Source: Gnetum montanum (taxonomy: Eukaryota > Streptophyta > Gnetopsida > Gnetales > Gnetaceae). Taken from it: a stretch of DNA of 64,000 nt. Location of the stretch: positions 316,945 to 380,944 of the forward strand of contig MNCI01022113.1 of assembly GCA_015680685.1 (NCBI GenBank), in the 5' to 3' direction. The notes below the pieces were generated by a model. The model made no database searches, was not told the origin of the DNA, and saw nothing but the letters and a program-made list of their open reading frames with translations. A program made the translations under genes and the position numbers. Shown piece by piece: positions 34,971 to 46,027 of the stretch (position 1 is the first letter of the stretch; each line of letters opens with the position of its first letter).

Positions 34971-35725
34971 AGCCAATGGAAGGAAAACCTCAATGAATGA
35001 ACAACTTCATTCAATTTTTTGAATCTCCTCCTTCCAACTCAATCATGGGGGAGATGGTCATTCATGCTAATCATATACATGGCTCCTCAATTTTTCAATT
35101 TTTTTGTTTTACACATTTTTATTTTCTGCAAATTGTTTATTTTACAACTTTTTGATTTTAAAACTTTTTTCTATTTTACACCATTTTTTTTACACCATTG
35201 TTAATACATTTAAATTTTTCTTGAATATTTTATACTTTTTTTATATTTTATACTTTATTTTAGTGTGATTTTCTAATTTCTATTAATAAACATGCTTTTT
35301 GCTAATAGGACATAGTGGTGTTGTAGTTGTTGCTAATGGTGGTTTATGCTTAATGTTTTTGTTTGCTAATTTCTACTTTCTACTTTTGAATTTTTGTATT
35401 GATGAATAAGACAGTTTTTTTTTTCATGGAACAAGTAGTGAGTCCATGACATCCACCCATCCACAAAAATCTATGGTTTTCCTCATTTTGGAAATATGAG
35501 GTCCCTTTCATTAAAATAACCTTTAATAAATTTGTGACCTTGGTGGTTTCCAAAATTAGGAAGGATTCAAAGGTTCGCACAAGGTGTGACTTCAAGGAGA
35601 CTCAATACTCTTTGTACTCTTCTACTTACTTGGATGCATGAGTGTTGTCATGGATTTCTTACCATTTCGTGTTGACCATAAACAAGAAGTTAATAAGTCT
35701 TTGCATGGTGTGGTTCCCATCCAAA
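34971..35725 (+). other. Gypsy-2 non-coding 3' region (truncated)
   Basis: Matches 11860-12490 of Gypsy-1, for example GAGTCCATGACATCCACCCA, and CTTTGCATGGTGTGGTTCCC at its end. A G-rich CATGGGGGAGATGG lies near 35044. The similarity ends abruptly at about 35725. Confidence 0.7.
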
Positions 35726-36229
35726 AATCTTTCACTAAAATCTAGAAAACTTGAGCTCTTAGCTTGGTGATCCTTCTCTGACACAATTGTCCAAATTTAG
35801 GCATTTAACATAGCATACTCATTTTGAGTAGATTGGTCTATGGAAAGGTCAGTTAGCCTTTAAAGTGAAGCATTTTCTTTCTTGTGAATTCTCCCTACTC
35901 TTGGGTAGGTTGACCTATTCCAAGATCAATGTAGCTAATAAGTATACATTTTTCTCCTATCTAAATTTTTCTAGTTCACAAATAGGCAAAACCTTACTAT
36001 GGGTCAGTTGACTAATGAGGCCAATAGGTCGACTTATGAAGTCTAAGCTTGACCTTATAATTGTATCTTTTTTCAATTTTGAGTTTTTGCATGCATCAGG
36101 GTCAATCAACCTATCTCGAGGTTGATAGATCTTCAACATGATAAATTTGATCATTAAGTTATATATTTTATCATTCCAAATCACCAATTCGATCAAAAGT
36201 TGTCTTCCTAATTATACTTATGTTTGTCT
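35726..36229. other. No recognisable feature
   Basis: Repeated phrases of the kind GGTTGACCTATTCCAAGATCAA, AGTTGACTAATGAGGCCAAT and GTCAATCAACCTATCTCGAG suggest a weak micro-repeat on a TTGACCTATC core. No gene is supportable; the reverse open frame at 35957-36196 reads through it. Confidence 0.4.
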
Positions 36230-36938
36230 TAGTTCGTCTAGTTAAGTGTAACTGAGATATATGATTTTTGATGTTGTTTGGTCATACTAAAATTTACTCT
36301 AATTTATCTAAGTTTAGAAAATAAATCCCAATCTAGCCTTAAGCAATGAGTAGTCATTCCCAATTTATCATACATATCCTAAACTCATGCTATTAGCACT
36401 AGATTACCATGTATGCACTACTAGATGTACCAAGTGATAACACTACTGGGATTACCAAATGGTATTATGTTTATACTCAAAGTTTGTTATACTTATTTCA
36501 TATGATTAATATGCATTTGAAAATAAAACATTAACTAACTACATAAAAGGAAATAGAATAAAAGTAAATTACAATCAAGAAAATATTAGGCTAAGTCAAA
36601 GTGTTGTAATGAAAGTGAATTAATCTCAATCTTGTTGCCATCATGAGATTGTATCTAAGTACACTTGAATAAGACTTCATCATTTAGCTTAAATACATGC
36701 TATGGGAATTTCCTAAATATTTTTAATTTTTGCAGTTTCAAACTACAAGAGCTTCACTATACTAAATGAGCAAACAATGTCATAAATGCAGTAGGTGGCA
36801 CATTTATATTAGTATTATTAACATTGCATTAATGCTAATGCATTAATATAGCCAACCCTATGTCAACATTAATGCATCAACATGGTAGTGTCAATGCTAA
36901 TTCATTAATATACTTGTTAATGAAATTATTGTTCATCA
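36230..36938 (-). repeat. Decayed LTR of the Gypsy-1/2/3 family
   Basis: Shares the reverse-read R/U5 text of Gypsy-3 with heavy drift: AATCTAGCCTTAAGCAATGA, ACTACTGGGATTACCAAATG, AGTGTTGTAATGAAAGTGAA. It ends GTTCATCA at 36938, the family's U3 terminus. The U3 has a GCATTAATGC micro-repeat (36820-36900). The left end is eroded. It may pair with 37980-38820 or be a solo LTR. Confidence 0.55.
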
Positions 36939-37589
36939 CATGGTTTATGATGTAGAGACTTAGCAATCTTTTGGTAGCACTACATTCTTATCGATAAATA
37001 TAAAAATATAAGAAATAACACACCCATATTTAAAGTACAATTTATTATTGCATTTTTTAAATACTTTACCAATTGCATATTTTCTATTAATATTATATGT
37101 TGTTCCTAATAAAATTTCATATTGTGTTTTTAGGTTATGCTTGCTGAGTAGACATGATTAACACTTTTGCTTCTAGAGTGTTCCACTTGCTTTTGGACTT
37201 GGTTCATGTGGCATAGATTGTCACTTCTCTATGTGTATGTTACTCTCTTCTTTTATGTGTCTTCTCCCTTGACACACTTCTTTATCTCATCATTGACCTA
37301 CAAACTACATGTTACTTACAAGTTCCTCAACTCCCATGCAACCTAGGTTTTATCATCTTTTTGACTTGATCTTCACATGGATTATGTTGCATTTTTATTC
37401 TTATGGAATGTATATCTTTTAGATGTTCATGAGCTATCTTATTTTTATCTCAATGATTATTTTTTATTTAACTATTGCAATTTTTTCTTAATTGTCCTTA
37501 TGCTTATTACAATGCACATAAATATCATCTCATAGGATTGGTTACGTATTGATATCCTAAGTTATCATCTAACAATTAAGAATATAATA

Positions 37590-37612
37590 ATCTCTCTCTC
37601 TCTCTATCTACT
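37590..37612 (+). repeat. (TC)n microsatellite
   Basis: A short run of about eight TC dinucleotides followed by TATCTACTGC. Confidence 0.8.
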
Positions 37613-37667
37613 GCATGCTAAAGTTTCATTAACAGTTTTGGTATATCTAGAATTATTTCTTCCTCTT

Positions 37668-37704
37668 GGGGGTGGGTGGTAGTGGGGGGTAGGGGTGTGT
37701 GGGG
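37668..37704 (+). other. G-rich tract with G-quadruplex potential
   Basis: Six G-runs of three or more within 37 bases on the + strand (GGGGG, GGG, GGGGGG, GGGG, GGGG and shorter), with loops of one to seven bases. It stands alone in very AT-rich sequence between two decayed LTRs. Folding is inferred from the pattern only. Confidence 0.5.
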
Positions 37705-37979
37705 ATTCTAAATTACTTTCAAATTTTAGCAATGCTAATTTGATGATGAGTCCTTAATTGCTAATCTTACATTGTAAGATGTATTCATGTAAATTTTTAA
37801 TCACCTACCTTGTAATCAAAGTTTCGCTTTATAGTTAAATAATGTGATGTAAAAGCATAACATTCAAGTCATTTATTCTAAGTATTATGTTTTTTTTTCT
37901 ACTTACTAAGCTAAGTAATACTTTACTTAAGCATATAGTGTTGATCATTCATAAGTGGACTTGAGATTTTGATACTCAA

Positions 37980-38820
37980 TGATGAGTAATAAGAATGCCT
38001 CATACTTTACTATACAAATCTATAAGCATCAAAGTATATCATGTTGTAATTTGTAAATGGGATAGGTGAAACATCTAATGAAGTTGTAATGATTGCATGT
38101 TTTTGGTCTTCCTAGTCATACTTGTAGTTAGCTCTAATCATATAAGTAAATATGACTTAGGTGTATGATAATGATGTATTTATGGTCCATGTTACTAATT
38201 ATAAAAGTTACCAAAATGGAAATAAACTAAATATAATAAATTGTTAAAAATAGAAATAATCCTAAACTAGCCTAAGGACGATAAGCATTCACTTCATGAA
38301 TCTTCTATGTTTTTCAATTTAAGAAGTAATCACTATGTTACCAAGTCAATTAATCATTGGACAAACCAAGTTAGCTAACTTTTAAGATTACCAAGTTAAT
38401 TTATGGTTAATGTTCAAGATTTTGGTGTGCTCATTCCATTATAACTAATATACTTAGAAATATAAACATTATGTTGATTAATGATAACAAATTATTATAA
38501 AATAAATTGCTTGAAAATGTAAATCTATGCTAAGTCAAAGTGCTATAATGAGAATGAGTCAATATCGATCTTTATTCTCAAACCATGGTTACCTCTAGGT
38601 ACATCCATATGAACAAAGACTCCAAACAACTATCTCAAACACATGATGTTCATTGCTAAAAATTATGAAATAAAACTATAAGAGCTTTACTACATTGACT
38701 ACAAAGATGACTTGAATGTACCTCATCTTACACATATATATAAATGCATTAACTGCATTAACTGCATTGACACATATACTAACACATAACTAGATGTATC
38801 AGTGCATTGGCACATTATCA
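37980..38820 (-). repeat. Second decayed LTR of the same family
   Basis: Begins TGATGAGTAATAAGAATGCC, parallel to TGATGAGTGGTGAGGTACCC at 25977. It continues with AACTAGCCTAAGGACGATAAGC, AGATTACCAAGTTAAT and AGTGCTATAATGAGAATGAG. It ends near CACATTATCA. The U3 has repeated TGCATTAAC. No matching target duplication was found at its ends (CTCAA before, AAAAG after). Confidence 0.55.
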
Positions 38821-40040
38821 AAAAGTTTAATTTTTTTACTATTTTTCATACCACTATGATGGACTCAAATCTTGTTCTCAAGTTACACAAAATTGATAGA
38901 GTTTGACTACAAAATTAGTAGGGTGATGTTGACTTATTAGCTAACTATTACAAAACTTTAAGTGTTGTATGACATCCTAGTTTGAATGGTGCCTTATTTA
39001 CAAAATCAAATTGAAGTATCATATAGAAAACAAAAATTTGCAAAATAATAGATGGAAATCGTACTCTAAATGACAATGGCTCACTCCCCTTTATCTTCTA
39101 CATTTGACTTAATGATTGGAATTTTTTTCATTCATTTATGGATTGTCAATTGTGCATGCATGTATAGCAATATTTGTTGACATTGGAACATTTCATAGAT
39201 GTAGTAGAGTTGGGAATAGCTTGTTGGCATTGATAAACCAAGGAATAGCTTTTTGTCACGATGCAATGCTGGCGGAGATAAAAATAAATACAAATCCGCA
39301 AATATTTCACAAGTGCCTTCGTTTTTTTCAATGTCTATATGTTGACGTCTTCCTCCGATTTTCACGCCGAATTAAAATAATCCAACACCGACGAATATGC
39401 CTTGTATTTATTTTGAGAGTTATGCGTTAAGCGATGAGATTATTTAAATTTGCACAGGTAAACTCAGCGTGCACCATTCCTTTATGTCCACGTCAAGTGA
39501 AAGGTTTTCCATTGTCATTTCCCATGCCAGATTAAACGGGAGCATATAAAACTTTCAAATCCTGCATTTTCGTCAATTTTCCTGATCGGAAGATTGCCGA
39601 TTTATCGATGGGATCCCAAAAGATGGCTCCTATTTTAATAGCTGAACCAATTTCTTGTTAATCTTGTGTGCAACTGTATTTTTAATTTTATAAGATTCTT
39701 GTTAATCTTNTTGATTCAAATAAACAAATTAATTTAGAAATAAATATTTATATGAACTGAATATTATTTTTATTTTAAATTTTTTTAAATTTAAACATTT
39801 GAAGTGCTCTTTTACATTGTCTAATAAAATTGATAATAAAAATAACAATATGTTTCGAGCCTGACTTTTCCTTTGTGTTTTTCATTTCGAAATCCATTAA
39901 GAAATGTTACTGGGTCACGCGAAAAAATCATTTTCCTAACTTTTTAATCACTGTTTTCAGGTTATAGAACAAACCAGGGAAAACAGTGTTAATTTAATAA
40001 ATTTTTTAGAGGATACTGATTATGTAAGGGTAAAACCATT
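38821..40040. other. No recognisable gene; single ambiguous base at 39710
   Basis: An open frame at 39116-39430 (104 codons) has no recognisable motif. The only N in the window is at 39710. TTCTTGTTAATCTT occurs at 39652-39665 and again at 39696-39709, ending exactly before the N, which may mark an assembly join. Confidence 0.5.
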
Positions 40041-40061
40041 TACATGCATGCCCCATCACTA

Positions 40062-40121
40062 CCACGTAGCCTCGTGTACGTCATGGATATCAAGTAAACC
40101 TCTACGTCATACCAAATGACG
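40062..40121 (+). promoter_or_regulatory. Cluster of ACGT/TGACG cores upstream of the LBD gene
   Basis: CCACGTAG (about 40063), TACGTCAT (40077-40084), TACGTCAT (40103-40110) and TGACG (40117-40121) lie 270-330 bases before the start codon. TGACG and ACGT cores are known bZIP (TGA/as-1-type) targets in plants. Such a cluster is unusual in this CpG-poor window. Function is inferred only. Confidence 0.4.
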
Positions 40122-40391
40122 AAGTTGATTTGAACTGAACGGCAGTTCGAACTGGAACACACAATTTACCTGCAGACAAGATTTATCAAACTAGTTTCAT
40201 CATCATGGAAACGATTTGTCCCTTCAGGCATCTTTGAAGCGCTTCACGTGCCCATTGATTATTATCCTAATAATTTTCCAGCCAGCGTGGAATATATTGT
40301 TTGACAGGACTTGCATGTCTTTATTAAATAATGCTAGACCCTCTATCAAGGCGGCCCTGTCCTTATTGGATTGTTGCTCTCTTGCAGAAAC

Positions 40392-40913
40392 ATGGAAAAT
40401 ATTCAATCCAGAAATTTGATACCTTGTGTAGCCTGCAAATTTATGAGGAGGAGATGTGAAGGTGAGTATTGCATGTGGGCTCCTTATTTTCCCAGCCATG
40501 ATCCTGAAAGATTCCTGGCAATCCACAAGGTATACGGTGCGAGCAACTTTATCAGATTTATCAAGGTAACAAAATCAAAGTATCATGAAATATCTTAATG
40601 TTTGTTGCATCGTTTGAGATTGCAATTTATGATTGGTTTGGGTGTATTTTAATTACAAACTGACATGACCTTTTGCTTTGATCAGGATTTGCCCGAGAAC
40701 CAGAGAGATGATGCTGCAAAAAGCTGGATATACGAAGCCAGCATGAGGATCAGGGATCCTGTTTATGGCTGTGCAGGTGTCATTTACAATCTGCATCTAC
40801 ATGTCTGTGAAATACAGCGCCAGCTTGACCTGTGTAACGCACAGCTTCTTTTACTTCAATTATGTGCTTCAAACACAGAACCCTCTCCAATGGAAGAATT
40901 TATTAATCCATGA
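40392..40913 (+). CDS. LOB-domain (LBD/ASL) transcription factor, two exons
   Basis: Plant-specific nuclear DNA-binding protein; LBD proteins act in organ boundaries, lateral roots and related development. Exon 1 is 40392-40565 (58 codons). A 120-bp GT-AG phase-0 intron runs 40566-40685. Exon 2 is 40686-40913 including TGA. The product is 133 residues. Residues ~11-26 hold the Cys block CVACKFMRRRC-EGEY-C, then MWAPYFPSHDPERF. The GAS block is AIHKVYGASNFIRFIK. Exon 2 has DLPENQRDDA, YEASMRIRDPVYGCAGVIY and a leucine-zipper-like L-x6-I-x3-L-x6-L, placing it in class I. Oddities: the last two Cys are four residues apart rather than three, Ile replaces the second zipper Leu, and only about 20 residues follow the domain. 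The start was chosen as the first Met after a possible 5'-UTR acceptor (CTCTTGCAG, 40379-40387). An in-frame ATG at 40371 would add seven residues. Confidence 0.85.
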
Positions 40914-42100
40914 AATTCCGTGTGTCTTTAACAGCTTTCCGTAGTATCTTAGTAATTGCATATTCTTTCTATAAATCTCATAGACATCTAAAAGTAAATC
41001 CCATGGACATCTACATCTAGAATCTCATATTTGGATAGGGCTAAGTTGAGGATGATATGCTATCATGTACATTCGATTATTTTTTTATAGAATGAAAAAT
41101 TTTAAATAGTTGTATATTATAAAATTGTATTATTTCTTGTGGGTAACTGACTCAGTTACTTTGTTCAGAGAAAATGGAATTAAAAAGTGTAATGCTAATA
41201 AATGTCAAATATTATGCTGTTGTAATATATATATTGGTTTATGGCATCAAATTTATATAAAGATAAAAAACTTTTATGAGGTGTTATTTAATGAAACTGA
41301 AACTGAACTTGTAATTTGGGATTACTAGGTCAAGACTCTTACCACTAAACTAATACCTCATTGTTAAGATAATACAATTTTGATGGTTGGCTTACATGAT
41401 TTGCTTATAATAGTATTTTATCAATTTCACCCTATGATTGGAGCATTGATTCTATGTAGTAGAATTGTTTACAATGAGGGACTTTCTAGACTTGAATCGT
41501 CACTTCTATTTCATCACTATTTATGGTTCTATTGAAATTGCATTCCATATATTATGTTTTAGTTGTACTAATTTTAAGCCTTTTGATTCTAGAGCATGTC
41601 TCCAATTTTTTATTTTAAAAGCAATATTTTTCTAAAACTATATCCACCAACATAATATCATCTTCAAATAGCATACACCATGGGATTTCATTCTATATTT
41701 CTTTTGTTAATTCATCCATAATAATGGCAAATTCATCCTTGATATTTGGCAAGGTTATGAAATATATATATACAAAGTGTACAACATATCAAAAGGGGAA
41801 TGAAAGATAACTATAATTTGTTCATTTTTATTGGGTATGATTAAATTAATTATTAATTAACGATACTACAAAAATGTTTCAATTTGTCGTTAAAGTTTTA
41901 TTAACATATATTATTGGGGCAGTGATGTTGAAGCTAGAACTAAATAACTATATGTACCTCCTTGGGCATATAGTTAACACAAACCTTTCATACAACTTAA
42001 GTAGAAATATAATTGAGTCAAATCAACATATACATTGGAATAGAACTTATGATTTGGAATATAATTGGAATATAATTGTGAGTCAAATCAACATATCCAT
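40914..42100. other. LBD 3' flank; no other recognisable feature
   Basis: AT-rich sequence. AATAAA-like signals are not distinctive. Open frames at 41110 and 41874 have no recognisable motif. Confidence 0.45.
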
Positions 42101-42101
42101 T

Positions 42102-42580
42102 GGATGCTAGGTATTGTTGAGAAAGATTAACAATGATATGAAAAACCAAATTAAAGTACCACTGATAATATGATAAGAAGTTAGTGATATGCTTTGTGAG
42201 AGAATAATCCCTGTTAGGTTGAAGGGAGATTTCTACTAAATTTCTATTAGAGAGCTTATCCAAAAAAACATGAAGAAAGTTGGTTGCATGCCACAAAGAT
42301 TTGAATGGTGACATGGATGCTAGGTATTGCTAAGAGAGATTAACAATGATATGACAAACCAAATTGGAGTACCATTGATAACGTGACAAGAAGTTAGTAA
42401 TATGCTTTGTGAAAGAAAAATCCTTGTTATGTTGAAGGAAAATTTCTACTAGATTACTATTAAACTTACCATTGATCATACAAAAATGCTAGGTTAGAAA
42501 AAAAAACATCAAAGTGCATGTAGTAAAGATTTGAATGGTAACATGGATGCTAGGTATCGGTAAGAAAGATCAATCAATAG
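42102..42580 (+). repeat. Tandem repeat, ~210-230 bp period, two units plus a partial third
   Basis: Units begin at about 42104, 42314 and 42545 with TGGATGCTAGGTAT. Shared phrases include GATTAACAATGATATGA, AAGAAGTTAGT and AATATGCTTTGTGA. Non-coding. Confidence 0.75.
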
Positions 42581-42594
42581 CTTTCTGATTAGAA

Positions 42595-42930
42595 AAAGTT
42601 TGAGAATAGTATGCATAGATTAAAAAACTTAAGAAATATTATTTTAGATAGTTTAGTAATGTGTTGAAAAAAAACTATGGACGGTAAGGATATTTCTCTC
42701 AGAACTATGCATAGTAGGAATATTTGTTTGTTCAAGTCAATCAACAACTCTTTTATTAGAAAAGTTTGAAATATCATGCATAGATAAGAAAAGTTAAGAA
42801 ATGTCATTTCAGATGGTTTAGTAATGCGTTAAGAAACTATAGAAAGTAGGAATATTTGTCCAAAAAACTATAGATGGTAAGGATACTTGTCTACACTAAT
42901 TCAGTTTAATCAATAGCTCCGTTATTAGGT
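42595..42930 (+). repeat. Tandem repeat, ~168 bp period, two units
   Basis: Units begin near 42597 and 42763 with AGTTTGA...ATGCATAGAT, then AAGAAAT and GGTTTAGTAATGCGTT-like text. Each ends with repeated AACTATxxAxxGTAxGGATA phrases. It follows directly on the previous repeat. Confidence 0.7.
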
Positions 42931-44332
42931 AAAAGAATGTTAACGTAAAGATTAGGAATATTTTATGACCATGATCGATGAAAACTATTGCCCAAAACCC
43001 ACAACTTTCAAACTAATAAATGAGCTTCATGACTACTATACTATACCCCCTAGGTGCTAAAGTTCATTCTAAAAAATAAAACTTTAAAACATTACAATGG
43101 CATCTAATTAAAATTTTAAAAAATTCATAGTGAACAACAATTAATTTCTCTCAGTGCATTTAATAAAATAGAATACATCATTTTCATGGTTCTAAATCCA
43201 TTTACATAGACTAAAGAAGAACCTACCTTTATTCAATGAAATATATTATCTTAAATCTAATTGCATAACTGTTAACTTAATTAAATTAACAGAATGTTCA
43301 TCACTCAATGATGTATAAGTCGCTTGGTAAAAGTACCTAGTTGGTAATGGTATAATCCAAAAGAATAATTTAAAATACATGAAGTAATTGAATATAAAAA
43401 ATCATCAATACTACCTCAAGGATGGTGATTGTTGCAGTAAAAATTTAATTTCTATGGTCAAGTTTCTTCCCCAATTTGGAAAATCTCTATGAAAGTTACT
43501 CATAAATAAAATTTAAGTAAAAATGCATTCAAATAGTTACTCCATATGAGAATTTCTATGGTTAAATTTGTGTTATAGGTGTATGGTGTATTCCGATCAC
43601 AACCTTGTTGTGCAATGAACTAAGGTGGATAGAGCTCAATAATATATGAAGAAAGTACCTAATTATTTCCCTTTAAAATTTATTTTTATTCTTAAAAAAC
43701 TTAGAGATGCCTACGTGTGAGAGGCATGGATGAAGCTTTTGGTAAAAAAGCTTGTAGTGTTATGGTTTGTGTTTCACTTTACAATATTAGGAAGTAGAGT
43801 AAAGAAGGATTAAAAAGAGTTGATAACATCATATTTTTTAACTCCTAAGTAATCTATGAATTATAAGAAGAATGTAACTTACTCCTCTTGATGAATAATA
43901 TATGTAAATGATGTGAAGCATAAAATTGAATAGTGCACATATCAAATCTCTAAGTTGAAGGGATGCATCTTTCTTTAATTTCTCATGTCACATGATTAAC
44001 GAAATGTATAATTATAAAAGAGAGCACGTGATGAATATAATGAAATTGATTAGCTGAGAGCTCGCCCTGGCCCTCATAGTCTTTGATGACCTCCTTAGAA
44101 TTTCTCCCTTCAAGATAGCCTCTTATGGGTAGTCTTCTTTTTGCTGAAAGAGACCAAACGTGGTATTGGAACCAACAAGGAAAATTAAGTGAAAACGCTG
44201 GGTCAGATTTTGATAGGACGTGTTTTTAAGATGATTTGATTGGTGTACAAAAAGGTAATTTCAATGCTCATTTTTGTTGTCCATTTCGACATGGCCAGGA
44301 AATTCAAATACAAACGCTTTGTACGCAGACAT
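42931..44332. other. No recognisable feature
   Basis: AT-rich, without a supportable gene. CpG-containing text becomes more frequent after about 44050 (GAGAGCTCGCCCTGGCCCTC). Confidence 0.45.
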
Positions 44333-44562
44333 TGGGTCGCCGTCAAATACAAAGGTAAATTGAAAGTCGCGTTTGTACGCGGACATTGGAACGGGCACTG
44401 CGGTGTCTAATCAAGTGACCTTGCCCTGCGTACTACACTATCTTCCTAGTGGTATCTCCGTCTGCGGCCAATATCTACCTGCGATAACCTACGACTAAGC
44501 CTTATAGTATTCCTCTGAGAGGAACTGTCTATGGAAAGCTTTTTACCGTGAGGTTGAAGTGA

Positions 44563-44603
44563 GGTGTGCCCTAGCGGGTGGCCTTGTTGACGCAAGGCAC
44601 ACC
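44563..44603. other. Bulged hairpin
   Basis: GGTGTG (44563-44568) pairs with CACACC (44598-44603), and CCTTG (44582-44586) pairs with CAAGG (44593-44597). The loop is TTGACG, and a 13-base bulge sits on the 5' side. It does not have tRNA geometry. Role unknown. Confidence 0.45.
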
Positions 44604-45769
44604 TGCCTCAATGAGCACGGCAGAAGGCTGGGCTAAAGCGATTATGTTATCGGTGACCTCGAGCCCATTATTTGATATGTTAAAGACAACTTCCCATTAT
44701 ATTCTACTATTATAAAAGCAAGCCACAATATCAATAAAGAAAGAAAGCAAGCCCTATACCTTACACTCGTCAAATCGAGAATTCAATTCATGATTTTGAA
44801 CATGATTAGGTCCGTATGCTTCAAGAAAAAGTGGAGTGGGGTTGTAGCCGGCAATGTGATAGAGAAAACTTAAATATATTAGTTTTTTTTCTAAATTAAA
44901 TCTCATAAATCATAAAAAAGCATTGTAGAATATGGAACAAGTACAATGTAAATTCAAAATATTGTTAATGCTTAAAAGTTGCACAAAACATCGCAATAAA
45001 ATTTGCAAAGGCATGGAGGGCATTGAATCCATTTCCTTACTCAAGAACCATAATTCTGCCAAACATATAATTTCTGCAACAAGCAAAATCAGAGCAATAA
45101 AATGAAACCCTTTTGTTACTCAATACAATCTTTACAGGAATGAAATTAAGCCTCAAGCCTCAACCAAATTTATAACAAATAACGTGTGTGCTAATACTTT
45201 TGTTCAACAACAACCTGTAATTGCCGAAGGGCCATGTTAAAGACGACCACATTATAAGAAGACACAACTTAACTAAACTAAACTAAACTAGGTGCAGCCC
45301 AATTACTCACCTCACCTACAATGATCGAATGGACAGTAGTCATGATTAAGGGGGCTTTGTTGACCATTGGCCATTGTGCTGGTGGGCATTGTTGGCTCAT
45401 AAGCAAACAGATTAAAAATGAAAAAAAAAAAAAGTTAAGCAACCATCCATCCATCATCATCATAATGACTGACGACCCATGAAGATGACCCTGTTTTGTT
45501 TTTTCTTTTTTCAGCCGAGAGAGATGAAAAAAAGAGCAAAAATCAGAAATGAACAATAAACATGCGTGAATGTGTGAGTCATGGCAGAACCTTTGACGCT
45601 CCCAGAGGCCAATGCATACAAATGCAACGTTTAATTGCAAATGAATTTAATTGCAATGAATAATACCAGGCAATGCAAGGCGATCATTTCAATGTAGATG
45701 TACAAATCCAGATAAAATTTCATTGTAAATTATGAAATACGTACCCACTCACACGCCCCCTAATCTAGC

Positions 45770-45878
45770 GATCCACTCGTGAAAATTTGTCCGGCCCTAA
45801 TCCAGCGCGATCCACTCGTGAAAATTTGTCCGGAATCACATGCTATCCACTCCTATCCACTCGTGAAAATTTGTCCCG
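45770..45878 (+). repeat. Three copies of a 25-bp motif
   Basis: Copies at 45770-45794, 45809-45833 and about 45854-45878, built on ATCCACTCGTGAAAATTTGT followed by CC(G/C)G. The first two are identical and the third has small changes. The spacers (CCCTAATCCAGCGC, AATCACATGCTATCC...) differ. CpG is intact in all copies. Confidence 0.85.
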
Positions 45879-46027
45879 AATCACGAATCACGAACGGTGC
45901 ATAGAAAGTGACAGTTTATCCATGTTGCTCGTTATTTTGCTCGTTATTTCCAAAAGTCACTGAAGCTAGAAGCCTTAAATAACATTTCTTACGTGTATCA
46001 AGAATTTATGGGATGCATATTCTAAAC

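Larger units (their letters stand above)
19856..35725 (+). mobile_element. Gypsy-2: second copy of the Gypsy-1 family, split by Gypsy-3 and lacking its 3' LTR
   Basis: Occupies 19856-25976 and 34019-35725; the interval between is Gypsy-3. It carries a 5' LTR, Asp PBS, gag, protease, RT, RNase H and integrase in the same order as Gypsy-1, with closely related text. The 3' non-coding part follows Gypsy-1 until about 35725. It then breaks off inside the first unit of the 12481-type tandem repeat. No PPT or 3' LTR is present, so the 3' end was lost by deletion or rearrangement. Confidence 0.88.
44333..46027 (+). repeat. Left part of segment B with CpG retained
   Basis: 44333-44372 and 45895-46027 match segment A 225-390. 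The 1.5 kb between has no counterpart in A. It contains a near-duplicate pair (CAAATACAAACGC...TACGCAGACATTGG and AAATACAAAGG...TACGCGGACATTGG, 44306-44390). It also holds the hairpin at 44563-44603, AT-rich sequence without a gene (44700-45270), a reverse open frame of 120 codons that I do not trust (45640-45278), and a 25-bp repeat at 45770-45878. Confidence 0.5.

Noticed and set aside
36938-37980. A small complete LTR element bounded by the two decayed LTRs
   Set aside because: No PBS or PPT is readable at the inner edges and no matching target duplication at the outer edges, so the two LTRs are listed separately.
39116-39430. A 104-codon forward open frame upstream of the LBD gene
   Set aside because: No motif, overlapped by two reverse open frames of similar length, and no splice or promoter evidence.
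44520-44650. A tRNA or other structured RNA gene
   Set aside because: The hairpin lacks cloverleaf geometry, A/B boxes and a terminator; only a bulged stem is supported.
45278-45640. A 120-codon reverse open frame with a signal-peptide-like hydrophobic stretch (FFFFSFLICLL)
   Set aside because: The hydrophobic run comes from a poly-A tract and poly-Met from an ATC repeat; no cleavage context, no known peptide motif and no splice support.
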